Below, piece by piece: positions 47,176-57,215 of a DNA stretch of 64,000 nucleotides. The stretch lies in assembly GCA_036852015.1 (NCBI GenBank), contig JAANDG010000012.1, positions 310,001 to 374,000 of the forward strand. Direction: 5' to 3'. This DNA comes from Pelodera strongyloides (lineage: Eukaryota; Nematoda; Chromadorea; Rhabditida; Rhabditidae). The notes under the pieces were generated by a model, which saw nothing but the letters and a program-made list of their open reading frames with translations, was not told the DNA's origin and did not search any database. The position numbers and the translations under genes are program-made. The number at the start of each line of letters is the position of its first letter. Within the stretch, counting starts at the first letter, position 1.

Positions 47176-47222
<47 letters not shown>

Positions 47223-48181
47223 GAAATGAGTATCTAGTAGTTCCCCAGGGAAGCAAACTTTTGGAACTAAAGTAGAATCAAACCCCCTCTAACGTCATCG
47301 GGGCAGACCATTTTCGCGTAATATTTAAATTTACGCACTTGCTTGCAAAAAGAAAGCTACCCGTACCTAGACATAAAAGAATTGAAAGTAAAGAAATACC
47401 AGGAATTCTAAAGTTCATTGACGTCTGTGGACAATTATGCCCGATTTAGCTGTTGGTGGAAAACCTTTGTGCTGGCCAGGAAAACTGTGATACTTAGCAC
47501 ATTCGCCGCGCACAAGGGTTGTCCCGTAGCGGAGTGACGGACCCGAGGGTTTGCGGCGGCACATCTAGCGCGCGCCAGGGATGCACCACAAGGAAGCAAG
47601 GATGCAGGTGGCGCACCCGTTACTTTTTGGAAGGAGCGCGGCAGTCCCGCGACAGTGCCACAAGTCCCGCCGCGTTCTGGCAAACCACCTTTTTTTGCGC
47701 GGCTATTGTGCAAAGTTTCACACAGCTAATGCCTGAGAAGCACGACTATCAATAAATTATGCTCATTGCTATTGAACTTTGCGGATGGATACTTACGAAA
47801 TATGAAATACCAATCCAAAGAAAACTTCAGAAGTTAATTGGAAGTCAATGAGACACGGAATCTGAAGCGATGAGCAAATAAAAGTGGAAGAAAGAGATAC
47901 AGACGCGTGTGAATAAGAGGAAAGACAGAGAGAGAGAGAGAGGGGGAGAGAAAAAGAGAGAAACAGACATAGAGAGAGAGGCTATGGAGAGATAGAGATT
48001 CCAGGATTTCATTACATTCTTGCAAAACGAAAAAGAAAACAATCAATGGGAATACAGGGAGGTAAGGAGGGGAACAAATATCATTAGAAAGGGAACAGAT
48101 TCCGATGAAAAGTAGAAAAAATAACGAAAAACACAAGGAGAAACCGAGTTGGAGAAAGACAGAGAGAGAGAGAGAAGAGAC

Positions 48182-48212
<31 letters not shown>

Positions 48213-48245
48213 AAGAGGCAGACAGAGAGAGAGAGAAAGGCAGAC

Positions 48246-48281
<36 letters not shown>

Positions 48282-49846
48282 GGAGCCAAAAAGAGGCTAC
48301 TGAGCTACACCCATGCAACTACTTTCAAACAGAAGGATACCCACTGATTTCTGATTGGTGTGCTCCATTAGCCTGCGCATCCATAATTGTAATCGATGTA
48401 TGTTGTGGCTCTCGCAGTGCTCCAGCATCAAAAATAGAGGTTTGGCGACTGCGGCGTATAGCTCGTGCGAGTCGTAAAGTTGCTCTGTGAGCCGCGGTAG
48501 GACACGCGAAAACCAGAGAGGCTGTAATTACTTGGATCAAGGATGAGCATCAGTATGTGCGGAGAGTTGACGTGCATGTGGTTTGTAACCTTTTGACGCC
48601 GCTTGCGCGCCTATTCAACGCAAAACTACGATGATGCGTGACGAATAAATGCAGGTGCGCGTCTATTCAAAAAAATCTTCACAACGTCACGCAAGTGCTT
48701 CAAGCAGGCAGGTTAACTCCACCCTTGCGCGATCCCCCGCCACGTATCCGGGGATTCGAGCGTAGTTTATCATTATCTTTGCCTTTGCCTTACCTCAGGT
48801 ATTTGTGGCAGTGTCTGGAATAGTCCCTGTGCCAGGAAGTGTGCCTTGTTTGTCGGGTCGAACTCCTGTCCGAGATCGTCCAATTGACGAAGTGCGGACA
48901 CACACGGGTCGTCGAAGTGCTTGATCTGTAAATAGGAGAAATAGAGTTTGAGCAAGACCGATAATGGCGGAGAGCGACGGTAGTGTAGTGGCTAGCGCAA
49001 CGGGCCGGTATTCCAAGGACGGGGGTTCGAATCCCGCTCGGACTGCTTGTTTCTGTCACACAATGCAAGGAATGTGGCGGGTGATAACTGCTATGGGCAA
49101 GATGCGCAACCAACATCTAAATGCCTACTAAAGCTGCCTACTAGCACCACCACATAAGTGGCTAGACCTCTTAAATATGCCTAGCCTGTAAGTGTTGCTC
49201 TCTCTTTTGTTTCTACATATCTGCATTTTTGTTTCATGAAATAAAGGTTAATAATAAAGCTGAGTGGCTATTAAAACTTACGAGAGCGAGTAGTTGGACG
49301 CTGGGTCTCACCACGACTTCCATACTGAGCACCTTATTGAGCGATTCCTTCAGATTTGAACCCAATTCATCGCCAATACAGCTGAGAGCCTCGCTGAGCT
49401 GAACGCACATCGATTAAGGACATGATAAACCGTTTCCTTTTGAAAACAAGCGGTACCTTACCGCATTAAACTCACTGTTAAACCCAACATAGAACGCTAG
49501 TTCTAACCATAAGGATAGCGAGGACAAGTTCAAAATTAAACTTCAAAAAAAAATAAAGGAAAACTGTAGAAGCAGAGCGAAACACTATTGGAGATTTGCT
49601 CTATAAGCCTAAGCCGAAGCCTAAGGCCTACTATAGAACACAGGTCTAAATCTAGGCAATACACAATCTTTCTCTCTGCAAACACTGAGGGCCAATTACT
49701 TACGAGGCCATTTTTTCACGAGATTTTAGATTTTGCAAAGAGATATATTGGATGTAAACCATAGAGGAGGTAAGAGAGAGGGAGAGAGAGAGGGAGAGAG
49801 AGAAAGATATCCAAAGATTCATCACACTGATTGCCTCTATGCTACA

Positions 49847-49896
<50 letters not shown>

Positions 49897-52800
49897 CTCG
49901 CTCTCGCTCTCGCTCCCGGTAAAGTGGGTAAAGTCCCACTTATGGCAAGTCTAGGAATGCCCACAAGCCTAAGCCTAAGTTCACACCTAAGCCAAGAAAT
50001 GTAGAGTACCCAGATCCCATACCCATGGAAAATAATTCTAGAACGAAAGTAGATTTTGCAAAGATATATGTATTGTACCTGTCCACACACAATTGCATGA
50101 GTCTCCAAGTTATTTTTCGCGTCGATCAATCGTTTTCCACCTAGAAAATACTATTGTATCATATAACAAACTGGAGGGCGGGGAGCCACATAACTTGCTC
50201 AACTAACTGAACGTAAATGTCTAATGGTAAGGTGCGTAAACTAGACGACACCGCCGGCGTTTCCTGAAAAAAGATCTATACCTTAGTAGCACCACTCGAC
50301 TAAGTCTCCCTTCATAAGGATATCAATTTACCTGCATATATCCAACATATCAACACTCCCAGTGAGAAAACATCAGCTGCCGATGTTACAGTATGCTGAT
50401 TAGGGGCCAGGTATTCGGGAGCCAGGAAGTCGAGGTCGGGTTGCAGAGAGGGAGGCAGTTTCTTGGTCCATGGGAAGCAGGGGTAGGTGTTCTGGAAAAA
50501 TAAATCAATGTTTTTAATAACTATCCAACTATCTACGCTACGGACAATTATTAAAACAATCAATTGCTTGATTACAATGATACACCCTCTAGTTCAGATA
50601 GAGATACATTATTGAAGCTTGATACACTTGACAATCGACGTAGGAAGGCAGATGCTAGAATGCTCAGAAAAATATTGGCTGGCAAATGCGGCCATAATCT
50701 ACGTTCAATGTACAAATTCAGGAATTCTAATCTGTCCTCTCGACGTGGTCGTATCAAAATCATAATCCCTCGAGTGACTAGGAATGTTCGCAGACACTGT
50801 TTTGTCCATAGAACTTCACTTATGATTGAGCGTAACCCTCGCCTATTCCTGTAAACATTATGTTTTTATTTGATGCTTTTATTTTAATCAGATTTACATT
50901 TTCACGTTTCATAGTTATTCATTGTGGTATTGCCTTGACAAAACTTGTGCGACATTTTATGTTCGTAATAAATGTTATGTTATGTTATGTTAATTCTATT
51001 TTTATTGATGGAATATGATAGAATGTGTAGAATGTCTGTGAGCCACAACTTATGTAGCCTTGTTGTGCCAGCGTGTGCGCCGGGACAGCAGACCCAATTG
51101 GGCCCAATTGGGCGCCTGTATGATCCATATAAGGTGCGTCGCGCGACTGGGTACAAAAGGTGAAAATGTCAGCAGGCACACCTACAGCGCACTTATACCG
51201 AAACAAAATGCGTAAGCCGTCGTGGCCCATGATTTATCAGATAATAATCTCACCGGTTCTTTTGCCGCGACGCTGAATGAGAATCCAGCAATCTTCCACA
51301 ACCGTGCGTTCGTTACATAAACCGAGGAAGGGGTGAGGTTGCCATGAAGGATCTTCGCCGAGTTGTGGAGATAGGAAAGACCGTCGATCAACTAAAACGA
51401 GGATCATATACAGATATAGAATCATGAGTCAGGGTATGAACGTGCAGTCTGTCTTTTTGTCAGGACAAGCATCCTTGTTTTATCTTTACCCGGTCTCACT
51501 AATTGAAGATATCAAATAAGCCTAAGCCTAAGCCTAGCCTAAGCCTAAGCCTAATCCTAAGCCTAAGCCTCTTGTTTCTATAATAAGTACAACTTCTTAT
51601 TTTTAGCACAGTACTTGAAAACTATTCCTGCGCAAATAATGCTCACAAGATAAAGATATATTTTATTTAAAATGTTATAACAACCGGATTTGAAGCGGAA
51701 TAACAAAAGGCCCAGTTCGATTCCACTTGTCATGAACATAAAAATACAGTTTTCAACACAAATTTAAAAAAACGAGTGTTATATCGCTTTAAATGTTTCA
51801 ATGAAAGCAGACCTGCAACACTCCAAGTTTCATTTCCAACTTGTCCAATCCCTCATCAATAACAATGTTGTCAAGACTCGCGTGGACTGCTTCAGAAGCA
51901 AATGCCATATATTCTCTGAAATTATTATGGGGTGACCGTATAATTCTGGAAAGCGTCAATAAATTGCAAGGTGGAAGGAAAATATTGTACCACAGCATTT
52001 TTCTTTGCAAGAAATATACTTCTGTAAATAGACTGAAACACTGTGATATTCGATATTATACAATATTATGTTTCTCGTATTGTCCCTCGCAGTAGCTGTG
52101 TCTTACAATTAGGATTCCCGTGTGTCGAGCAACGGCAAAAGGGCATACATTACAAAGGCGACTTATAACTATAACTGGATGCCTATGTATAAGAAACAAC
52201 ACCATCCTTTAAAATTACCCTCGGATGAAGGAGCAACTAGAGGCTCTATCCATGTTTATTTATAAATCCACCAAATTGCCTACTTTGTCTCTTCGAGTCC
52301 ATGTTGTACGTGAAGTATCCGTGGATGTTGTAATGACGTTAATTGGGTCAAATCATATTTTATCAAATCACTTAGTGCAAGCCGGTTTATTCGACCTAAC
52401 CGAGGTGGAGCCTGGAATTTTCTTTATCATTATCTTAGTGTTTGATTTACCCAAGTTCGTCCTATAACAAGCAAATTTTGCATGGAACAAAACAGACTTC
52501 GCGTTATTGTACTGTACTCGTTATACTGACGAAATGGCGTGCAAGATGGGTATGTAAAGTCGCCCTCATGGATGGGGCCCGGCATGCGCGCCAACGGAAA
52601 CTCTACGCCTTCGCACACCCCTGGCGTACACGGCCTGGCTTTTACGCGGCTGTTGTGCAAAAGTTCGCCTTGTACAGGTAGTCGCGCTAGTACAGAAACC
52701 CTAATTTAATAATTGTGATATGATGAATTTTTTAGGAATAAGACTCCTATGTGATTCATGTCTGATTACATAAATAACATACCTTCACATTGTTCTTCTT

Positions 52801-53511
52801 TTCGAATAAAAACACCGACGCTTCCTGAACGATATGAGATTAAAACGGTATAACAGCCGGTTTTGAAACTTATTTCGGACACTGTAATCTCACGTAATGC
52901 CATGTAATGCATGCAAATGACCATGCGATACTGCACATTTTTTATTCTAATTTTATTCATTTGCATATAACATATGAGACTGCAGTTGTCCAACATGTGC
53001 TTCAAAAACCGGAAGGTATTCCGCTTTAAAGTCGAGAAATCGTAGCAATAAAAAACGAAGTGCCCGAAACTTTCTAAATGGTTGTCTCATTTCCGAATAC
53101 ATCTTCTTGGCTTTGTTAAAGTCAAATTTTATCTGTGTCCCTTTGACTGAGAAATTAACTTTCTTCAGTAACCTACTGCTACTCCTTGATTGCCCTTTTT
53201 GGGAACTCTCTGTCTATTCATTTCTTCTCCCTTTCATGCTTCTCCCATACGTTGGTTTATTTTGTATCAGAGAGGAGAGAGAGGAAGCGAGGGATAGGGA
53301 GAGAGAGAGAGGGATAGGGAGAGAGAGGGAGAGAGAGATGGAGAGAGAGTCCTTCACCCTTCCAAAGTAATTAAGTAGAGCATCAGGTAGAGATAGTGAC
53401 TGACTCCCTCCGAGGGCTGGATTTCAATGAAGCAAAGAGTCACACGGTCAATTGGATTACTAAATTATTTAGAAAAGAGCGAAGGCCCCACTCTTCGTTG
53501 AGTAGGGGAAT

Positions 53512-53559
<48 letters not shown>

Positions 53560-55021
53560 GAGATAGAAAGATAGATAGAAAGAAGGGGGGTAAATAAATA
53601 AAAGCCTATAGATACACAAGTTCTTCGGGAGTAAATCTACCAAGTCCGACGCAAAGTACTGTAACACAACGAAACAACATTTTAGACGTGATATGCGTAG
53701 AACGTGTATATTAAACATTGAATAGTGGTAAGAAATAGGCAGGAAATTGAGCAGATATCGAAAGGGAATAAGCATAGAGGCTGGAGAAAATTATGCGATT
53801 TGAGTGTAACTCGGGGCCTGTGCCGCGAGAGTCTGGCGTGAAAATGTCTCCCGGCGTGAACCTGGCCTGAAAATGTCGCGCGGCGAGAATCTGACGTTAA
53901 AATGTAGCGCGGCGAGAGTCTGGCGTGAAAATGTCGCTCGGCGACAGTCTGGCGGCTAAATCTGGGCGACCAGTTTTTTTTTGCTGCGTACCATATGAAC
54001 TACTATGCTGGGAAAAGGTTCGTTAATTTTTAGAGGTTGAACAGCTACATCTATAAGCTACAGCTATCCTCCCATGAATGACTCGCATTACCCATGTTTT
54101 GAAATCCACAATTGCGTACAAATTAACATAAACAAAATTATGTAATTAGCATAATGTGATGAGCGTAAATTAATATAATTAGCATACCTTATTCCCAAAT
54201 GTACTTCTCGCTGAGAATATCTTCCAGTGTTGGGCAGTGGCATGCAGTTCGAGTTGGTGGTAATGCTTATCCAGGGGGGCCAGCTGGGTGGCCGTGCCTG
54301 TAACATGGATTATGATTAAAGCGACATAACAACCGGTTTTTGAACCGTATGTTGGGTAACTGCATTCCCATTTGTAGTATGCAAATGAGTATAACTAGAC
54401 TAAAAACTAGCGCAGTACGCGCAGTTATTCGCAATCGCTACATGGGAATAGAGTGTACGGCAACTTTTCAAAACCGGCTGTTATACCGCTATAAAAATAT
54501 CGTCCGGATTTTCTATGCGCTTTTTCCGGGTGTTGCTTTCTTGTGGGTCCGACAACGAATAACAAACGCTTATAGTTAGATGAGGGTTCAGAGGACAGAG
54601 CACTGTTGAACTGTAAAGGCAGAGAGGCAGAGTACCGCGAGAATTGAACTATTGTCTATTGCTTTATGTCAAGTTTTCCAAACGTTTGCGCGATAGCACA
54701 AGGACTACATTATAGGGTCATAATTTATTATCAGCAGCTTCAAAGCCGTATAATAACCGGTTTTGTAACGTATGCCGTTCGCTGTATTCCGATGCCTTGT
54801 TTGTAAATTACCGCGCGTTACTTGAGTGACTTTATATTAATTTGCAGACTACATATGAGAATGCGATTGTCCAAATCAGTTTCAGAAACCCGGATGTTAT
54901 ACCGCTTTAAGATTTTTCAAAAAAAAAAACACAGCACAAACTAAACCGATGACTGCCTACCGTATGGCGGCGGCGACGTGCTCGGTCGGTTCGGAATGAG
55001 GGAAATCTCACGAGGTGACGG
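40627..55021 (-). CDS. SCYL2: SCYL2-type pseudokinase with HEAT repeats (first exon not located)
   Basis: Exons in transcription order: 55021-54961, 54297-54188, 52824-52783, 52411-52284, 51915-51813, 51391-51254, 50491-50332, 50140-50079, 49398-49282, 48925-48794, 48521-48323, 44108-44044, 43632-43503, 43260-43220, 42724-42603, 42359-42261, 41971-41799, 41237-41090, 40675-40627 (TAG). All join in phase (692 residues plus stop). SCYL2 family proteins bind clathrin/AP2 and act in endosome-Golgi traffic. The kinase fold is recognisable (HWKIFSARS, LTSLQHPRILHVQH, LAPEYLAP at 217-224), but HRD is HGN (164-166) and DFG is GFS (184-186), as in other SCYL2 members. There is no glycine loop. HEAT-type helices follow (WFSRVLPRLTEQLYD, LLAALANLSDRC, DDVMSSIRILLDIVEQ), then a Ser/Arg-rich tail. 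The 43260-43220 exon is supported only by phase and splice sites. Compared with human SCYL2 (about 930 residues) part of the HEAT region and tail is shorter. The initiating exon was not found above 55021. Confidence 0.87.
42398..42545. repeat. TTAA-AGC palindrome, CACGTGCC subtype
   Basis: TTAAAGCGGTATGGCCCCTA left, CACGTGCCATACCGCTTAA right, with an inner GGTGCCCG/GGGCACG pairing. It lies 38 bp upstream (in sense) of the SCYL2 exon ending at 42359. Confidence 0.65.
42895..43049. repeat. Palindromic element, second copy of the 21712 type
   Basis: TTTAAAGCAGCATTGTACCT, CTACTTTGGGAAATTTGC left and AATTTCCCAAATTAGGTACA, then ACACGGCTTTAA right; inner hairpin GGTGCCGGAAGCTTCGGACG-GGCACC. This copy retains the TTTAAAGC end, linking the 21712 type to the TTAA-AGC family. 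Confidence 0.7.
43695..43731 (-). repeat. TTAGGC interstitial telomeric tract
   Basis: About six GCCTAA units (one GCCTGA variant) on the + strand, i.e. TTAGGC on the SCYL2 sense strand. Intronic, just upstream of exon 43632-43503. Confidence 0.85.
44580..44760 (+). other. GC-rich island in SCYL2 intron
   Basis: CCGTTGCGCGGCGCAGC, ATAGGCGCGAGGC and TCGCCGCCCCGCTCTGG motifs between exons 48323 and 44108. ORFs here have no family pattern. Confidence 0.4.
44922..44960 (-). repeat. TTAGGC interstitial telomeric tract
   Basis: Six consecutive CCTAAG units then CCTGAG on +; TTAGGC on the SCYL2 sense strand. Intronic. Confidence 0.85.
45300..45455. repeat. TTAA-AGC palindrome family copy
   Basis: TTAAAGCGAAATAACGGCCG left and CAAAACCGGCCGCCATACTG, then CTTTAA right; centre has AAGCAAATGAATATAATTAG. 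Intronic in SCYL2. Confidence 0.75.
45973..46289. repeat. TIR element (TTTAAAGGGATAGGTTCA ends)
   Basis: TTTAAAGGGATAGGTTCATC-TCGAA at the left and AATTCGAGGTGAACCTATCC-CTTTAA at the right, 317 bp apart, with GAATTGCACC also inverted. Non-autonomous DNA transposon in a SCYL2 intron; a solo end is at 14958. Confidence 0.7.
46425..46535. repeat. (AT)n microsatellite
   Basis: TATATA dinucleotide array broken by short TCTATAATCT interruptions, in a SCYL2 intron. A short companion lies at 47055-47072. Confidence 0.9.
47177..47225 (+). repeat. (AG)n microsatellite
   Basis: GAGA dinucleotide array in SCYL2 intron; polypyrimidine on the sense strand. Confidence 0.9.
47500..47715 (+). other. GC-rich repeat related to 52550
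   Basis: GTTTGCGGCGGCACATC, GCGCGCCAGGGATGC, CAGTCCCGCGACAGTGCC and, at the end, GCGCGGCTATTGTGCAAAG. The terminal ACGCGGCTGTTGTGCAAAAG recurs at 52640-52662. The open frame here is part of the repeat. Confidence 0.5.
47925..48290 (+). repeat. (AG)n microsatellite cluster
   Basis: Several AGAG arrays (47925-47990 and 48150-48285) with GGCAGACAGAGAG interruptions, ending 33 bp beyond the donor side of SCYL2 exon 48521-48323. Long frames reading RERERE or SLSLSL are artefacts of the repeat. Confidence 0.9.
48970..49258 (+). repeat. tRNA-derived SINE
   Basis: A box GTAGTGTAGTGGCTAGCGC and B box GGTTCGAATCC about 40 bp apart, followed by a roughly 200-bp non-tRNA body and an A-rich end ATGAAATAAAGGTTAATAAT. 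Cloverleaf does not fold. It lies in the SCYL2 intron between exons 49398-49282 and 48925-48794, antisense to the gene. Confidence 0.65.
49602..49630 (-). repeat. Short TTAGGC tract
   Basis: TAAGCCTAAGCCGAAGCC, then TAAGGCC on +, four degenerate units; sense-strand TTAGGC for SCYL2. Confidence 0.65.
49770..49918. repeat. (AG)n then (CT)n microsatellites, inverted pair
   Basis: GAGAGGGAGAGAGAG at about 49770-49805 and TCTCTCTC with TCGCTC units at 49849-49916. Opposed polarity allows a stem between them. SCYL2 intron. Confidence 0.85.
49964..49995 (-). repeat. Short TTAGGC tract
   Basis: AAGCCTAAGCCTAAG followed by ACCTAAGCC on +; TTAGGC on SCYL2 sense strand. Confidence 0.65.
50556..50992 (+). 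pseudogene. 5'-truncated non-LTR retrotransposon, RT C-terminal fragment
   Basis: The frame reads YNDTPSSSDRD, then LDNRRRKADARMLRKILAGK and VRRHCFVHRTSLMIERNP, closely similar but not identical to the fragments in the giant palindrome, so an independent member of the same LINE family. Stop near 50852, then a 3' region ending in TAATAAATGTTATGTTATG, a short TTATG repeat tail typical of some non-LTR clades. Inserted antisense in a SCYL2 intron, 65 bp upstream of exon 50491-50332. Confidence 0.75.
51045..51190 (+). other. GC-rich island
   Basis: TGCCAGCGTGTGCGCCGGGA, CAATTGGGCCCAATTGGGCG and GGTGCGTCGCGCGACTGGG. CAATTGGGC recalls the CAATTGGCGCGC unit at 39075. SCYL2 intron, non-coding. Confidence 0.4.
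51517..51571 (-). repeat. TTAGGC interstitial telomeric tract (longest)
   Basis: About nine GCCTAA units with one GCCTAGCC and one TCCTAA variant on +; TTAGGC on SCYL2 sense strand, intronic. Confidence 0.9.
51689..51792. repeat. TTAA-AGC palindrome, short copy
   Basis: TTTGAAGCGGAATAAC left and GTGTTATATCGCTTTAA right, about 100 bp. It ends 20 bp from the donor side of SCYL2 exon 51915-51813. Confidence 0.6.
52540..52680 (+). other. GC-rich repeat related to 47500
   Basis: CATGGATGGGGCCCGGCATG, CGCACACCCCTGGCGTACAC and ACGCGGCTGTTGTGCAAAAG; the last module recurs at 47694-47712. SCYL2 intron. Non-coding. Confidence 0.5.
52840..53029. repeat. TTAA-AGC palindrome family, full copy
   Basis: TTAAAACGGTATAACAGCCG left and TTCAAAAACCGGAAGGTATT, then CCGCTTTAA right, with ATGCAAATGA and ATTTGCATA inverted in the centre. 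It ends only 16 bp upstream of the 3' splice site of SCYL2 exon 52824-52783. Confidence 0.8.
53268..53350 (+). repeat. (AG)n microsatellite
   Basis: GAGAGAGAGGGATAGG imperfect array in SCYL2 intron; another clean array lies at 53516-53556. Confidence 0.85.
53516..53556 (+). repeat. (AG)n microsatellite
   Basis: About 20 uninterrupted GA dinucleotides, SCYL2 intron. Confidence 0.9.
53815..53965 (+). repeat. 29-bp GC-rich tandem repeat
   Basis: Four to five units of GAGAGTCTGGCGTGAAAATG plus TCGCGCGGC, with a few substitutions each (CTGGCCTGAAAATG, CTGACGTTAAAATG). Related single units occur at 57840 (GCGCGAAAATGTTACGCGGC) and, in reverse sense, near 20450. Confidence 0.75.
54316..54494. repeat. 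TTAA-AGC palindrome family, full copy
   Basis: TTAAAGCGACATAACAACCG left and TTTTCAAAACCGGCTGTTAT, then ACCGCTATAA right; centre TATGCAAATGAGTATAACTA. It ends 18 bp upstream of the 3' splice site of SCYL2 exon 54297-54188. Confidence 0.8.
54741..54910. repeat. TTAA-AGC palindrome family, full copy
   Basis: CAAAGCCGTATAATAACCGG left and AACCCGGATGTTATACCGCT, then TTAA right. 51 bp downstream (sense) of the donor of SCYL2 exon 55021-54961. Confidence 0.75.
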
Positions 55022-55711
55022 CTGAAACATGGATGATTTAACATACTGTAACATATTTCATTAGTGCTGGTACACTGAACACTCACACCGACACTTTTGA
55101 TTGTTAGTGGCAGTACTGATGCCTAACTCTAAAGGTATTGACAGGATAACCTCTACGATTATTTTCACAGACTCTGGCTCATGAAAATAGCTTATTCTAG
55201 TATTTGTTTTGCTCGTGAGTGGTGAAGTTGGCGTGCAAGCGGCGCGATCGCTGCAAAACTGGGAGGAGAAAAGAGACATGCCGCTTGCACGCTGACGTTT
55301 CTTAATGTATGAACTACGGCATACTATCATTTAATTAGTCAATTAACCTTGATCAATTCGGTCCTGTCTTCACTCTTTATTTTCACACAATTCCTATGTT
55401 GAAACACACAACAAGATATCATACAGCATGTAGAAACGCTGACGTTTACAGTCGTCTTAAACGATCAAAACTATAAATGTAAACATGACAAAAGTGGAGT
55501 AAAACAACGCAAAATAAAGTAACTTCAACGAAACAATAAAGTAAAGAAATCAATGATATCGACACAAGTAGATGAAAAGAAAGAGATTTGCAGAATTTAT
55601 TGTGTGCAGATGAGTACTGTAAAAACGCTTAGGAAATTAGCAACTGTAGCCAAAAGTACTCAAGAAAAATATCAATTTCGCTTTTTTTTCATTCACAGAA
55701 CATAATAAACT

Positions 55712-56268
55712 CTAAGAGGGAGAGAGAGAGAGGGAGAGAGAGAGAGGGAGAGAGAGAGAGAGAGAGAGATAGGAAGAGGGAGACAGAGAAAAAATGCGGT
55801 ATGCTTTCCTCCTCCAGATTCCAAATAAAATAGAGTGTTCCATGAGGTTTATAATACAAAGCTACAAAAAAAAACAGCCGAGTGTAGGGAATAAAATGGT
55901 TAGAGTCGGAGAGCTCTGAATAATTAGTAGTGTTACGGAAGGAGGGAGAAAGAGAGGGAGAAAGAGAGGGAGAGAGAGTGAAAGAGAGATACACGGAAAG
56001 GAGAGAGACAGGGAGAGAGAGACGGTAAATGGAATGAAAAAAGGGCCTTTTAGGGGGCGATGCCTTAGGGTCGGCGGCCAATGAAAATAAATGGACGTTT
56101 GGGTGAAATTGAGGCAACCCAGCTGCTATTCCGACGTACACAAAACGAGGGCGAGAACGACGATGGAATGCTCTATCTTCAATTAAAATATTGCACCAGA
56201 ATCCTAGCTGATGGAGAGAGAGAGAGAGAGATGGAAAGGGAGGAAGGGAGATAGAGAGGGAGTGAAAT
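55712..56268 (+). repeat. (AG)n microsatellite cluster
   Basis: AGAG/GGGAGA arrays at 55712-55790, 55940-56025 and 56214-56265 separated by unique sequence. A 219-codon frame on the - strand exists only because CT arrays read as LSLSL/PSLSL; not a gene. Confidence 0.85.
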
Positions 56269-57116
56269 AAAGAACATGCTCCTCTTGGCGTAGCGGCAAC
56301 CACGCGCAAGCGGAGTACAGCGTTTTCCGCGCGCACGCTAGCGTTCACGCCATATCCACAAATAAAGAAGAAATCGGGGGGCTATTGAAAGAAAACTGGA
56401 ACTCGTCGTCTACCTTACGCAAGATATCTGGCCAACCAGTCCTAATTGTATCGAACGAGCTTCGAATAATGGAGCATACCACGCACGGCCGAGGACCGCG
56501 CGAGGGGTGCGCGGCCCCCTCAAGGTGTGCTCAGAAAGTGCAGCCGACTGGTGAAGTTTCCTGTGTTTTGTGATTTATTTTTAGGAAGCCGTTTGTTATC
56601 TTGAGGCCGCAAAAGAGACATATTATATGTAAGATATCCATTTACCAATTACTTGCCACGCATGTGAAACAAATCCCTTTATAGCAAAAGAAAGCAAATA
56701 TGATAGCCATTAAAAATTCTAGGTACTGGACAGATAAGTCCCGACATAGCCACTGCGCGCTGCGGTGCGACGCGCACCGCGCACCCAGCTGCCCTCGCCC
56801 TTCTTTTTGATGCGCTGCGCTGTTGGCATTTCTCTAGGAGAGCAAAGAACCTTGTGAAACGTATTCTCGGGAAATACTAACCACAAAAGTTTAGATATTG
56901 CAGCGCACCGAGCCGAGTAGTACAAAGTGCAAAGCATAGTTGTATGAAATTCGGATGTATGTTAATTGGGAAAAATAACTCTGTCTCAAAGGATAGAGCC
57001 GCTAGTACGAGTCTAAGAATGTGGGAGCAGAAACTAAAACAACCCACATATTTGTAAGTAGATTTGGAATTACTGTGACTATACATTTCGCAGTCACTGT
57101 CCTATCAATACCCTAT

Positions 57117-57215
57117 CTATTTCTCTCGCTCTCTCCTTTACCTTTTCTCTCTCTCAATCTCTCTCTCTGCGTATCTCTCTACGCATCCCTCCTTCTCTCT
57201 TTCCCTCTATCTATG
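57117..57215 (+). repeat. (CT)n microsatellite
   Basis: TCTCTCTCAATCTCTCTCTC and related imperfect units; opposite polarity to most AG arrays in this half of the window. Confidence 0.8.

Noticed and set aside
48105..48490. Long RE/ER-rich or LSLSL-rich open frames on both strands
   Set aside because: They are translations of AG/CT dinucleotide arrays; no conserved domain, and they occupy a SCYL2 intron.
48970..49045. Functional tRNA gene
   Set aside because: A and B boxes are present but acceptor and anticodon stems do not pair; the 3' body and A-rich end fit a SINE.
55689..56348. 219-codon frame on the - strand
   Set aside because: Most of it is CT-repeat-encoded Leu/Ser/Pro and it crosses three separate microsatellites; no family pattern.
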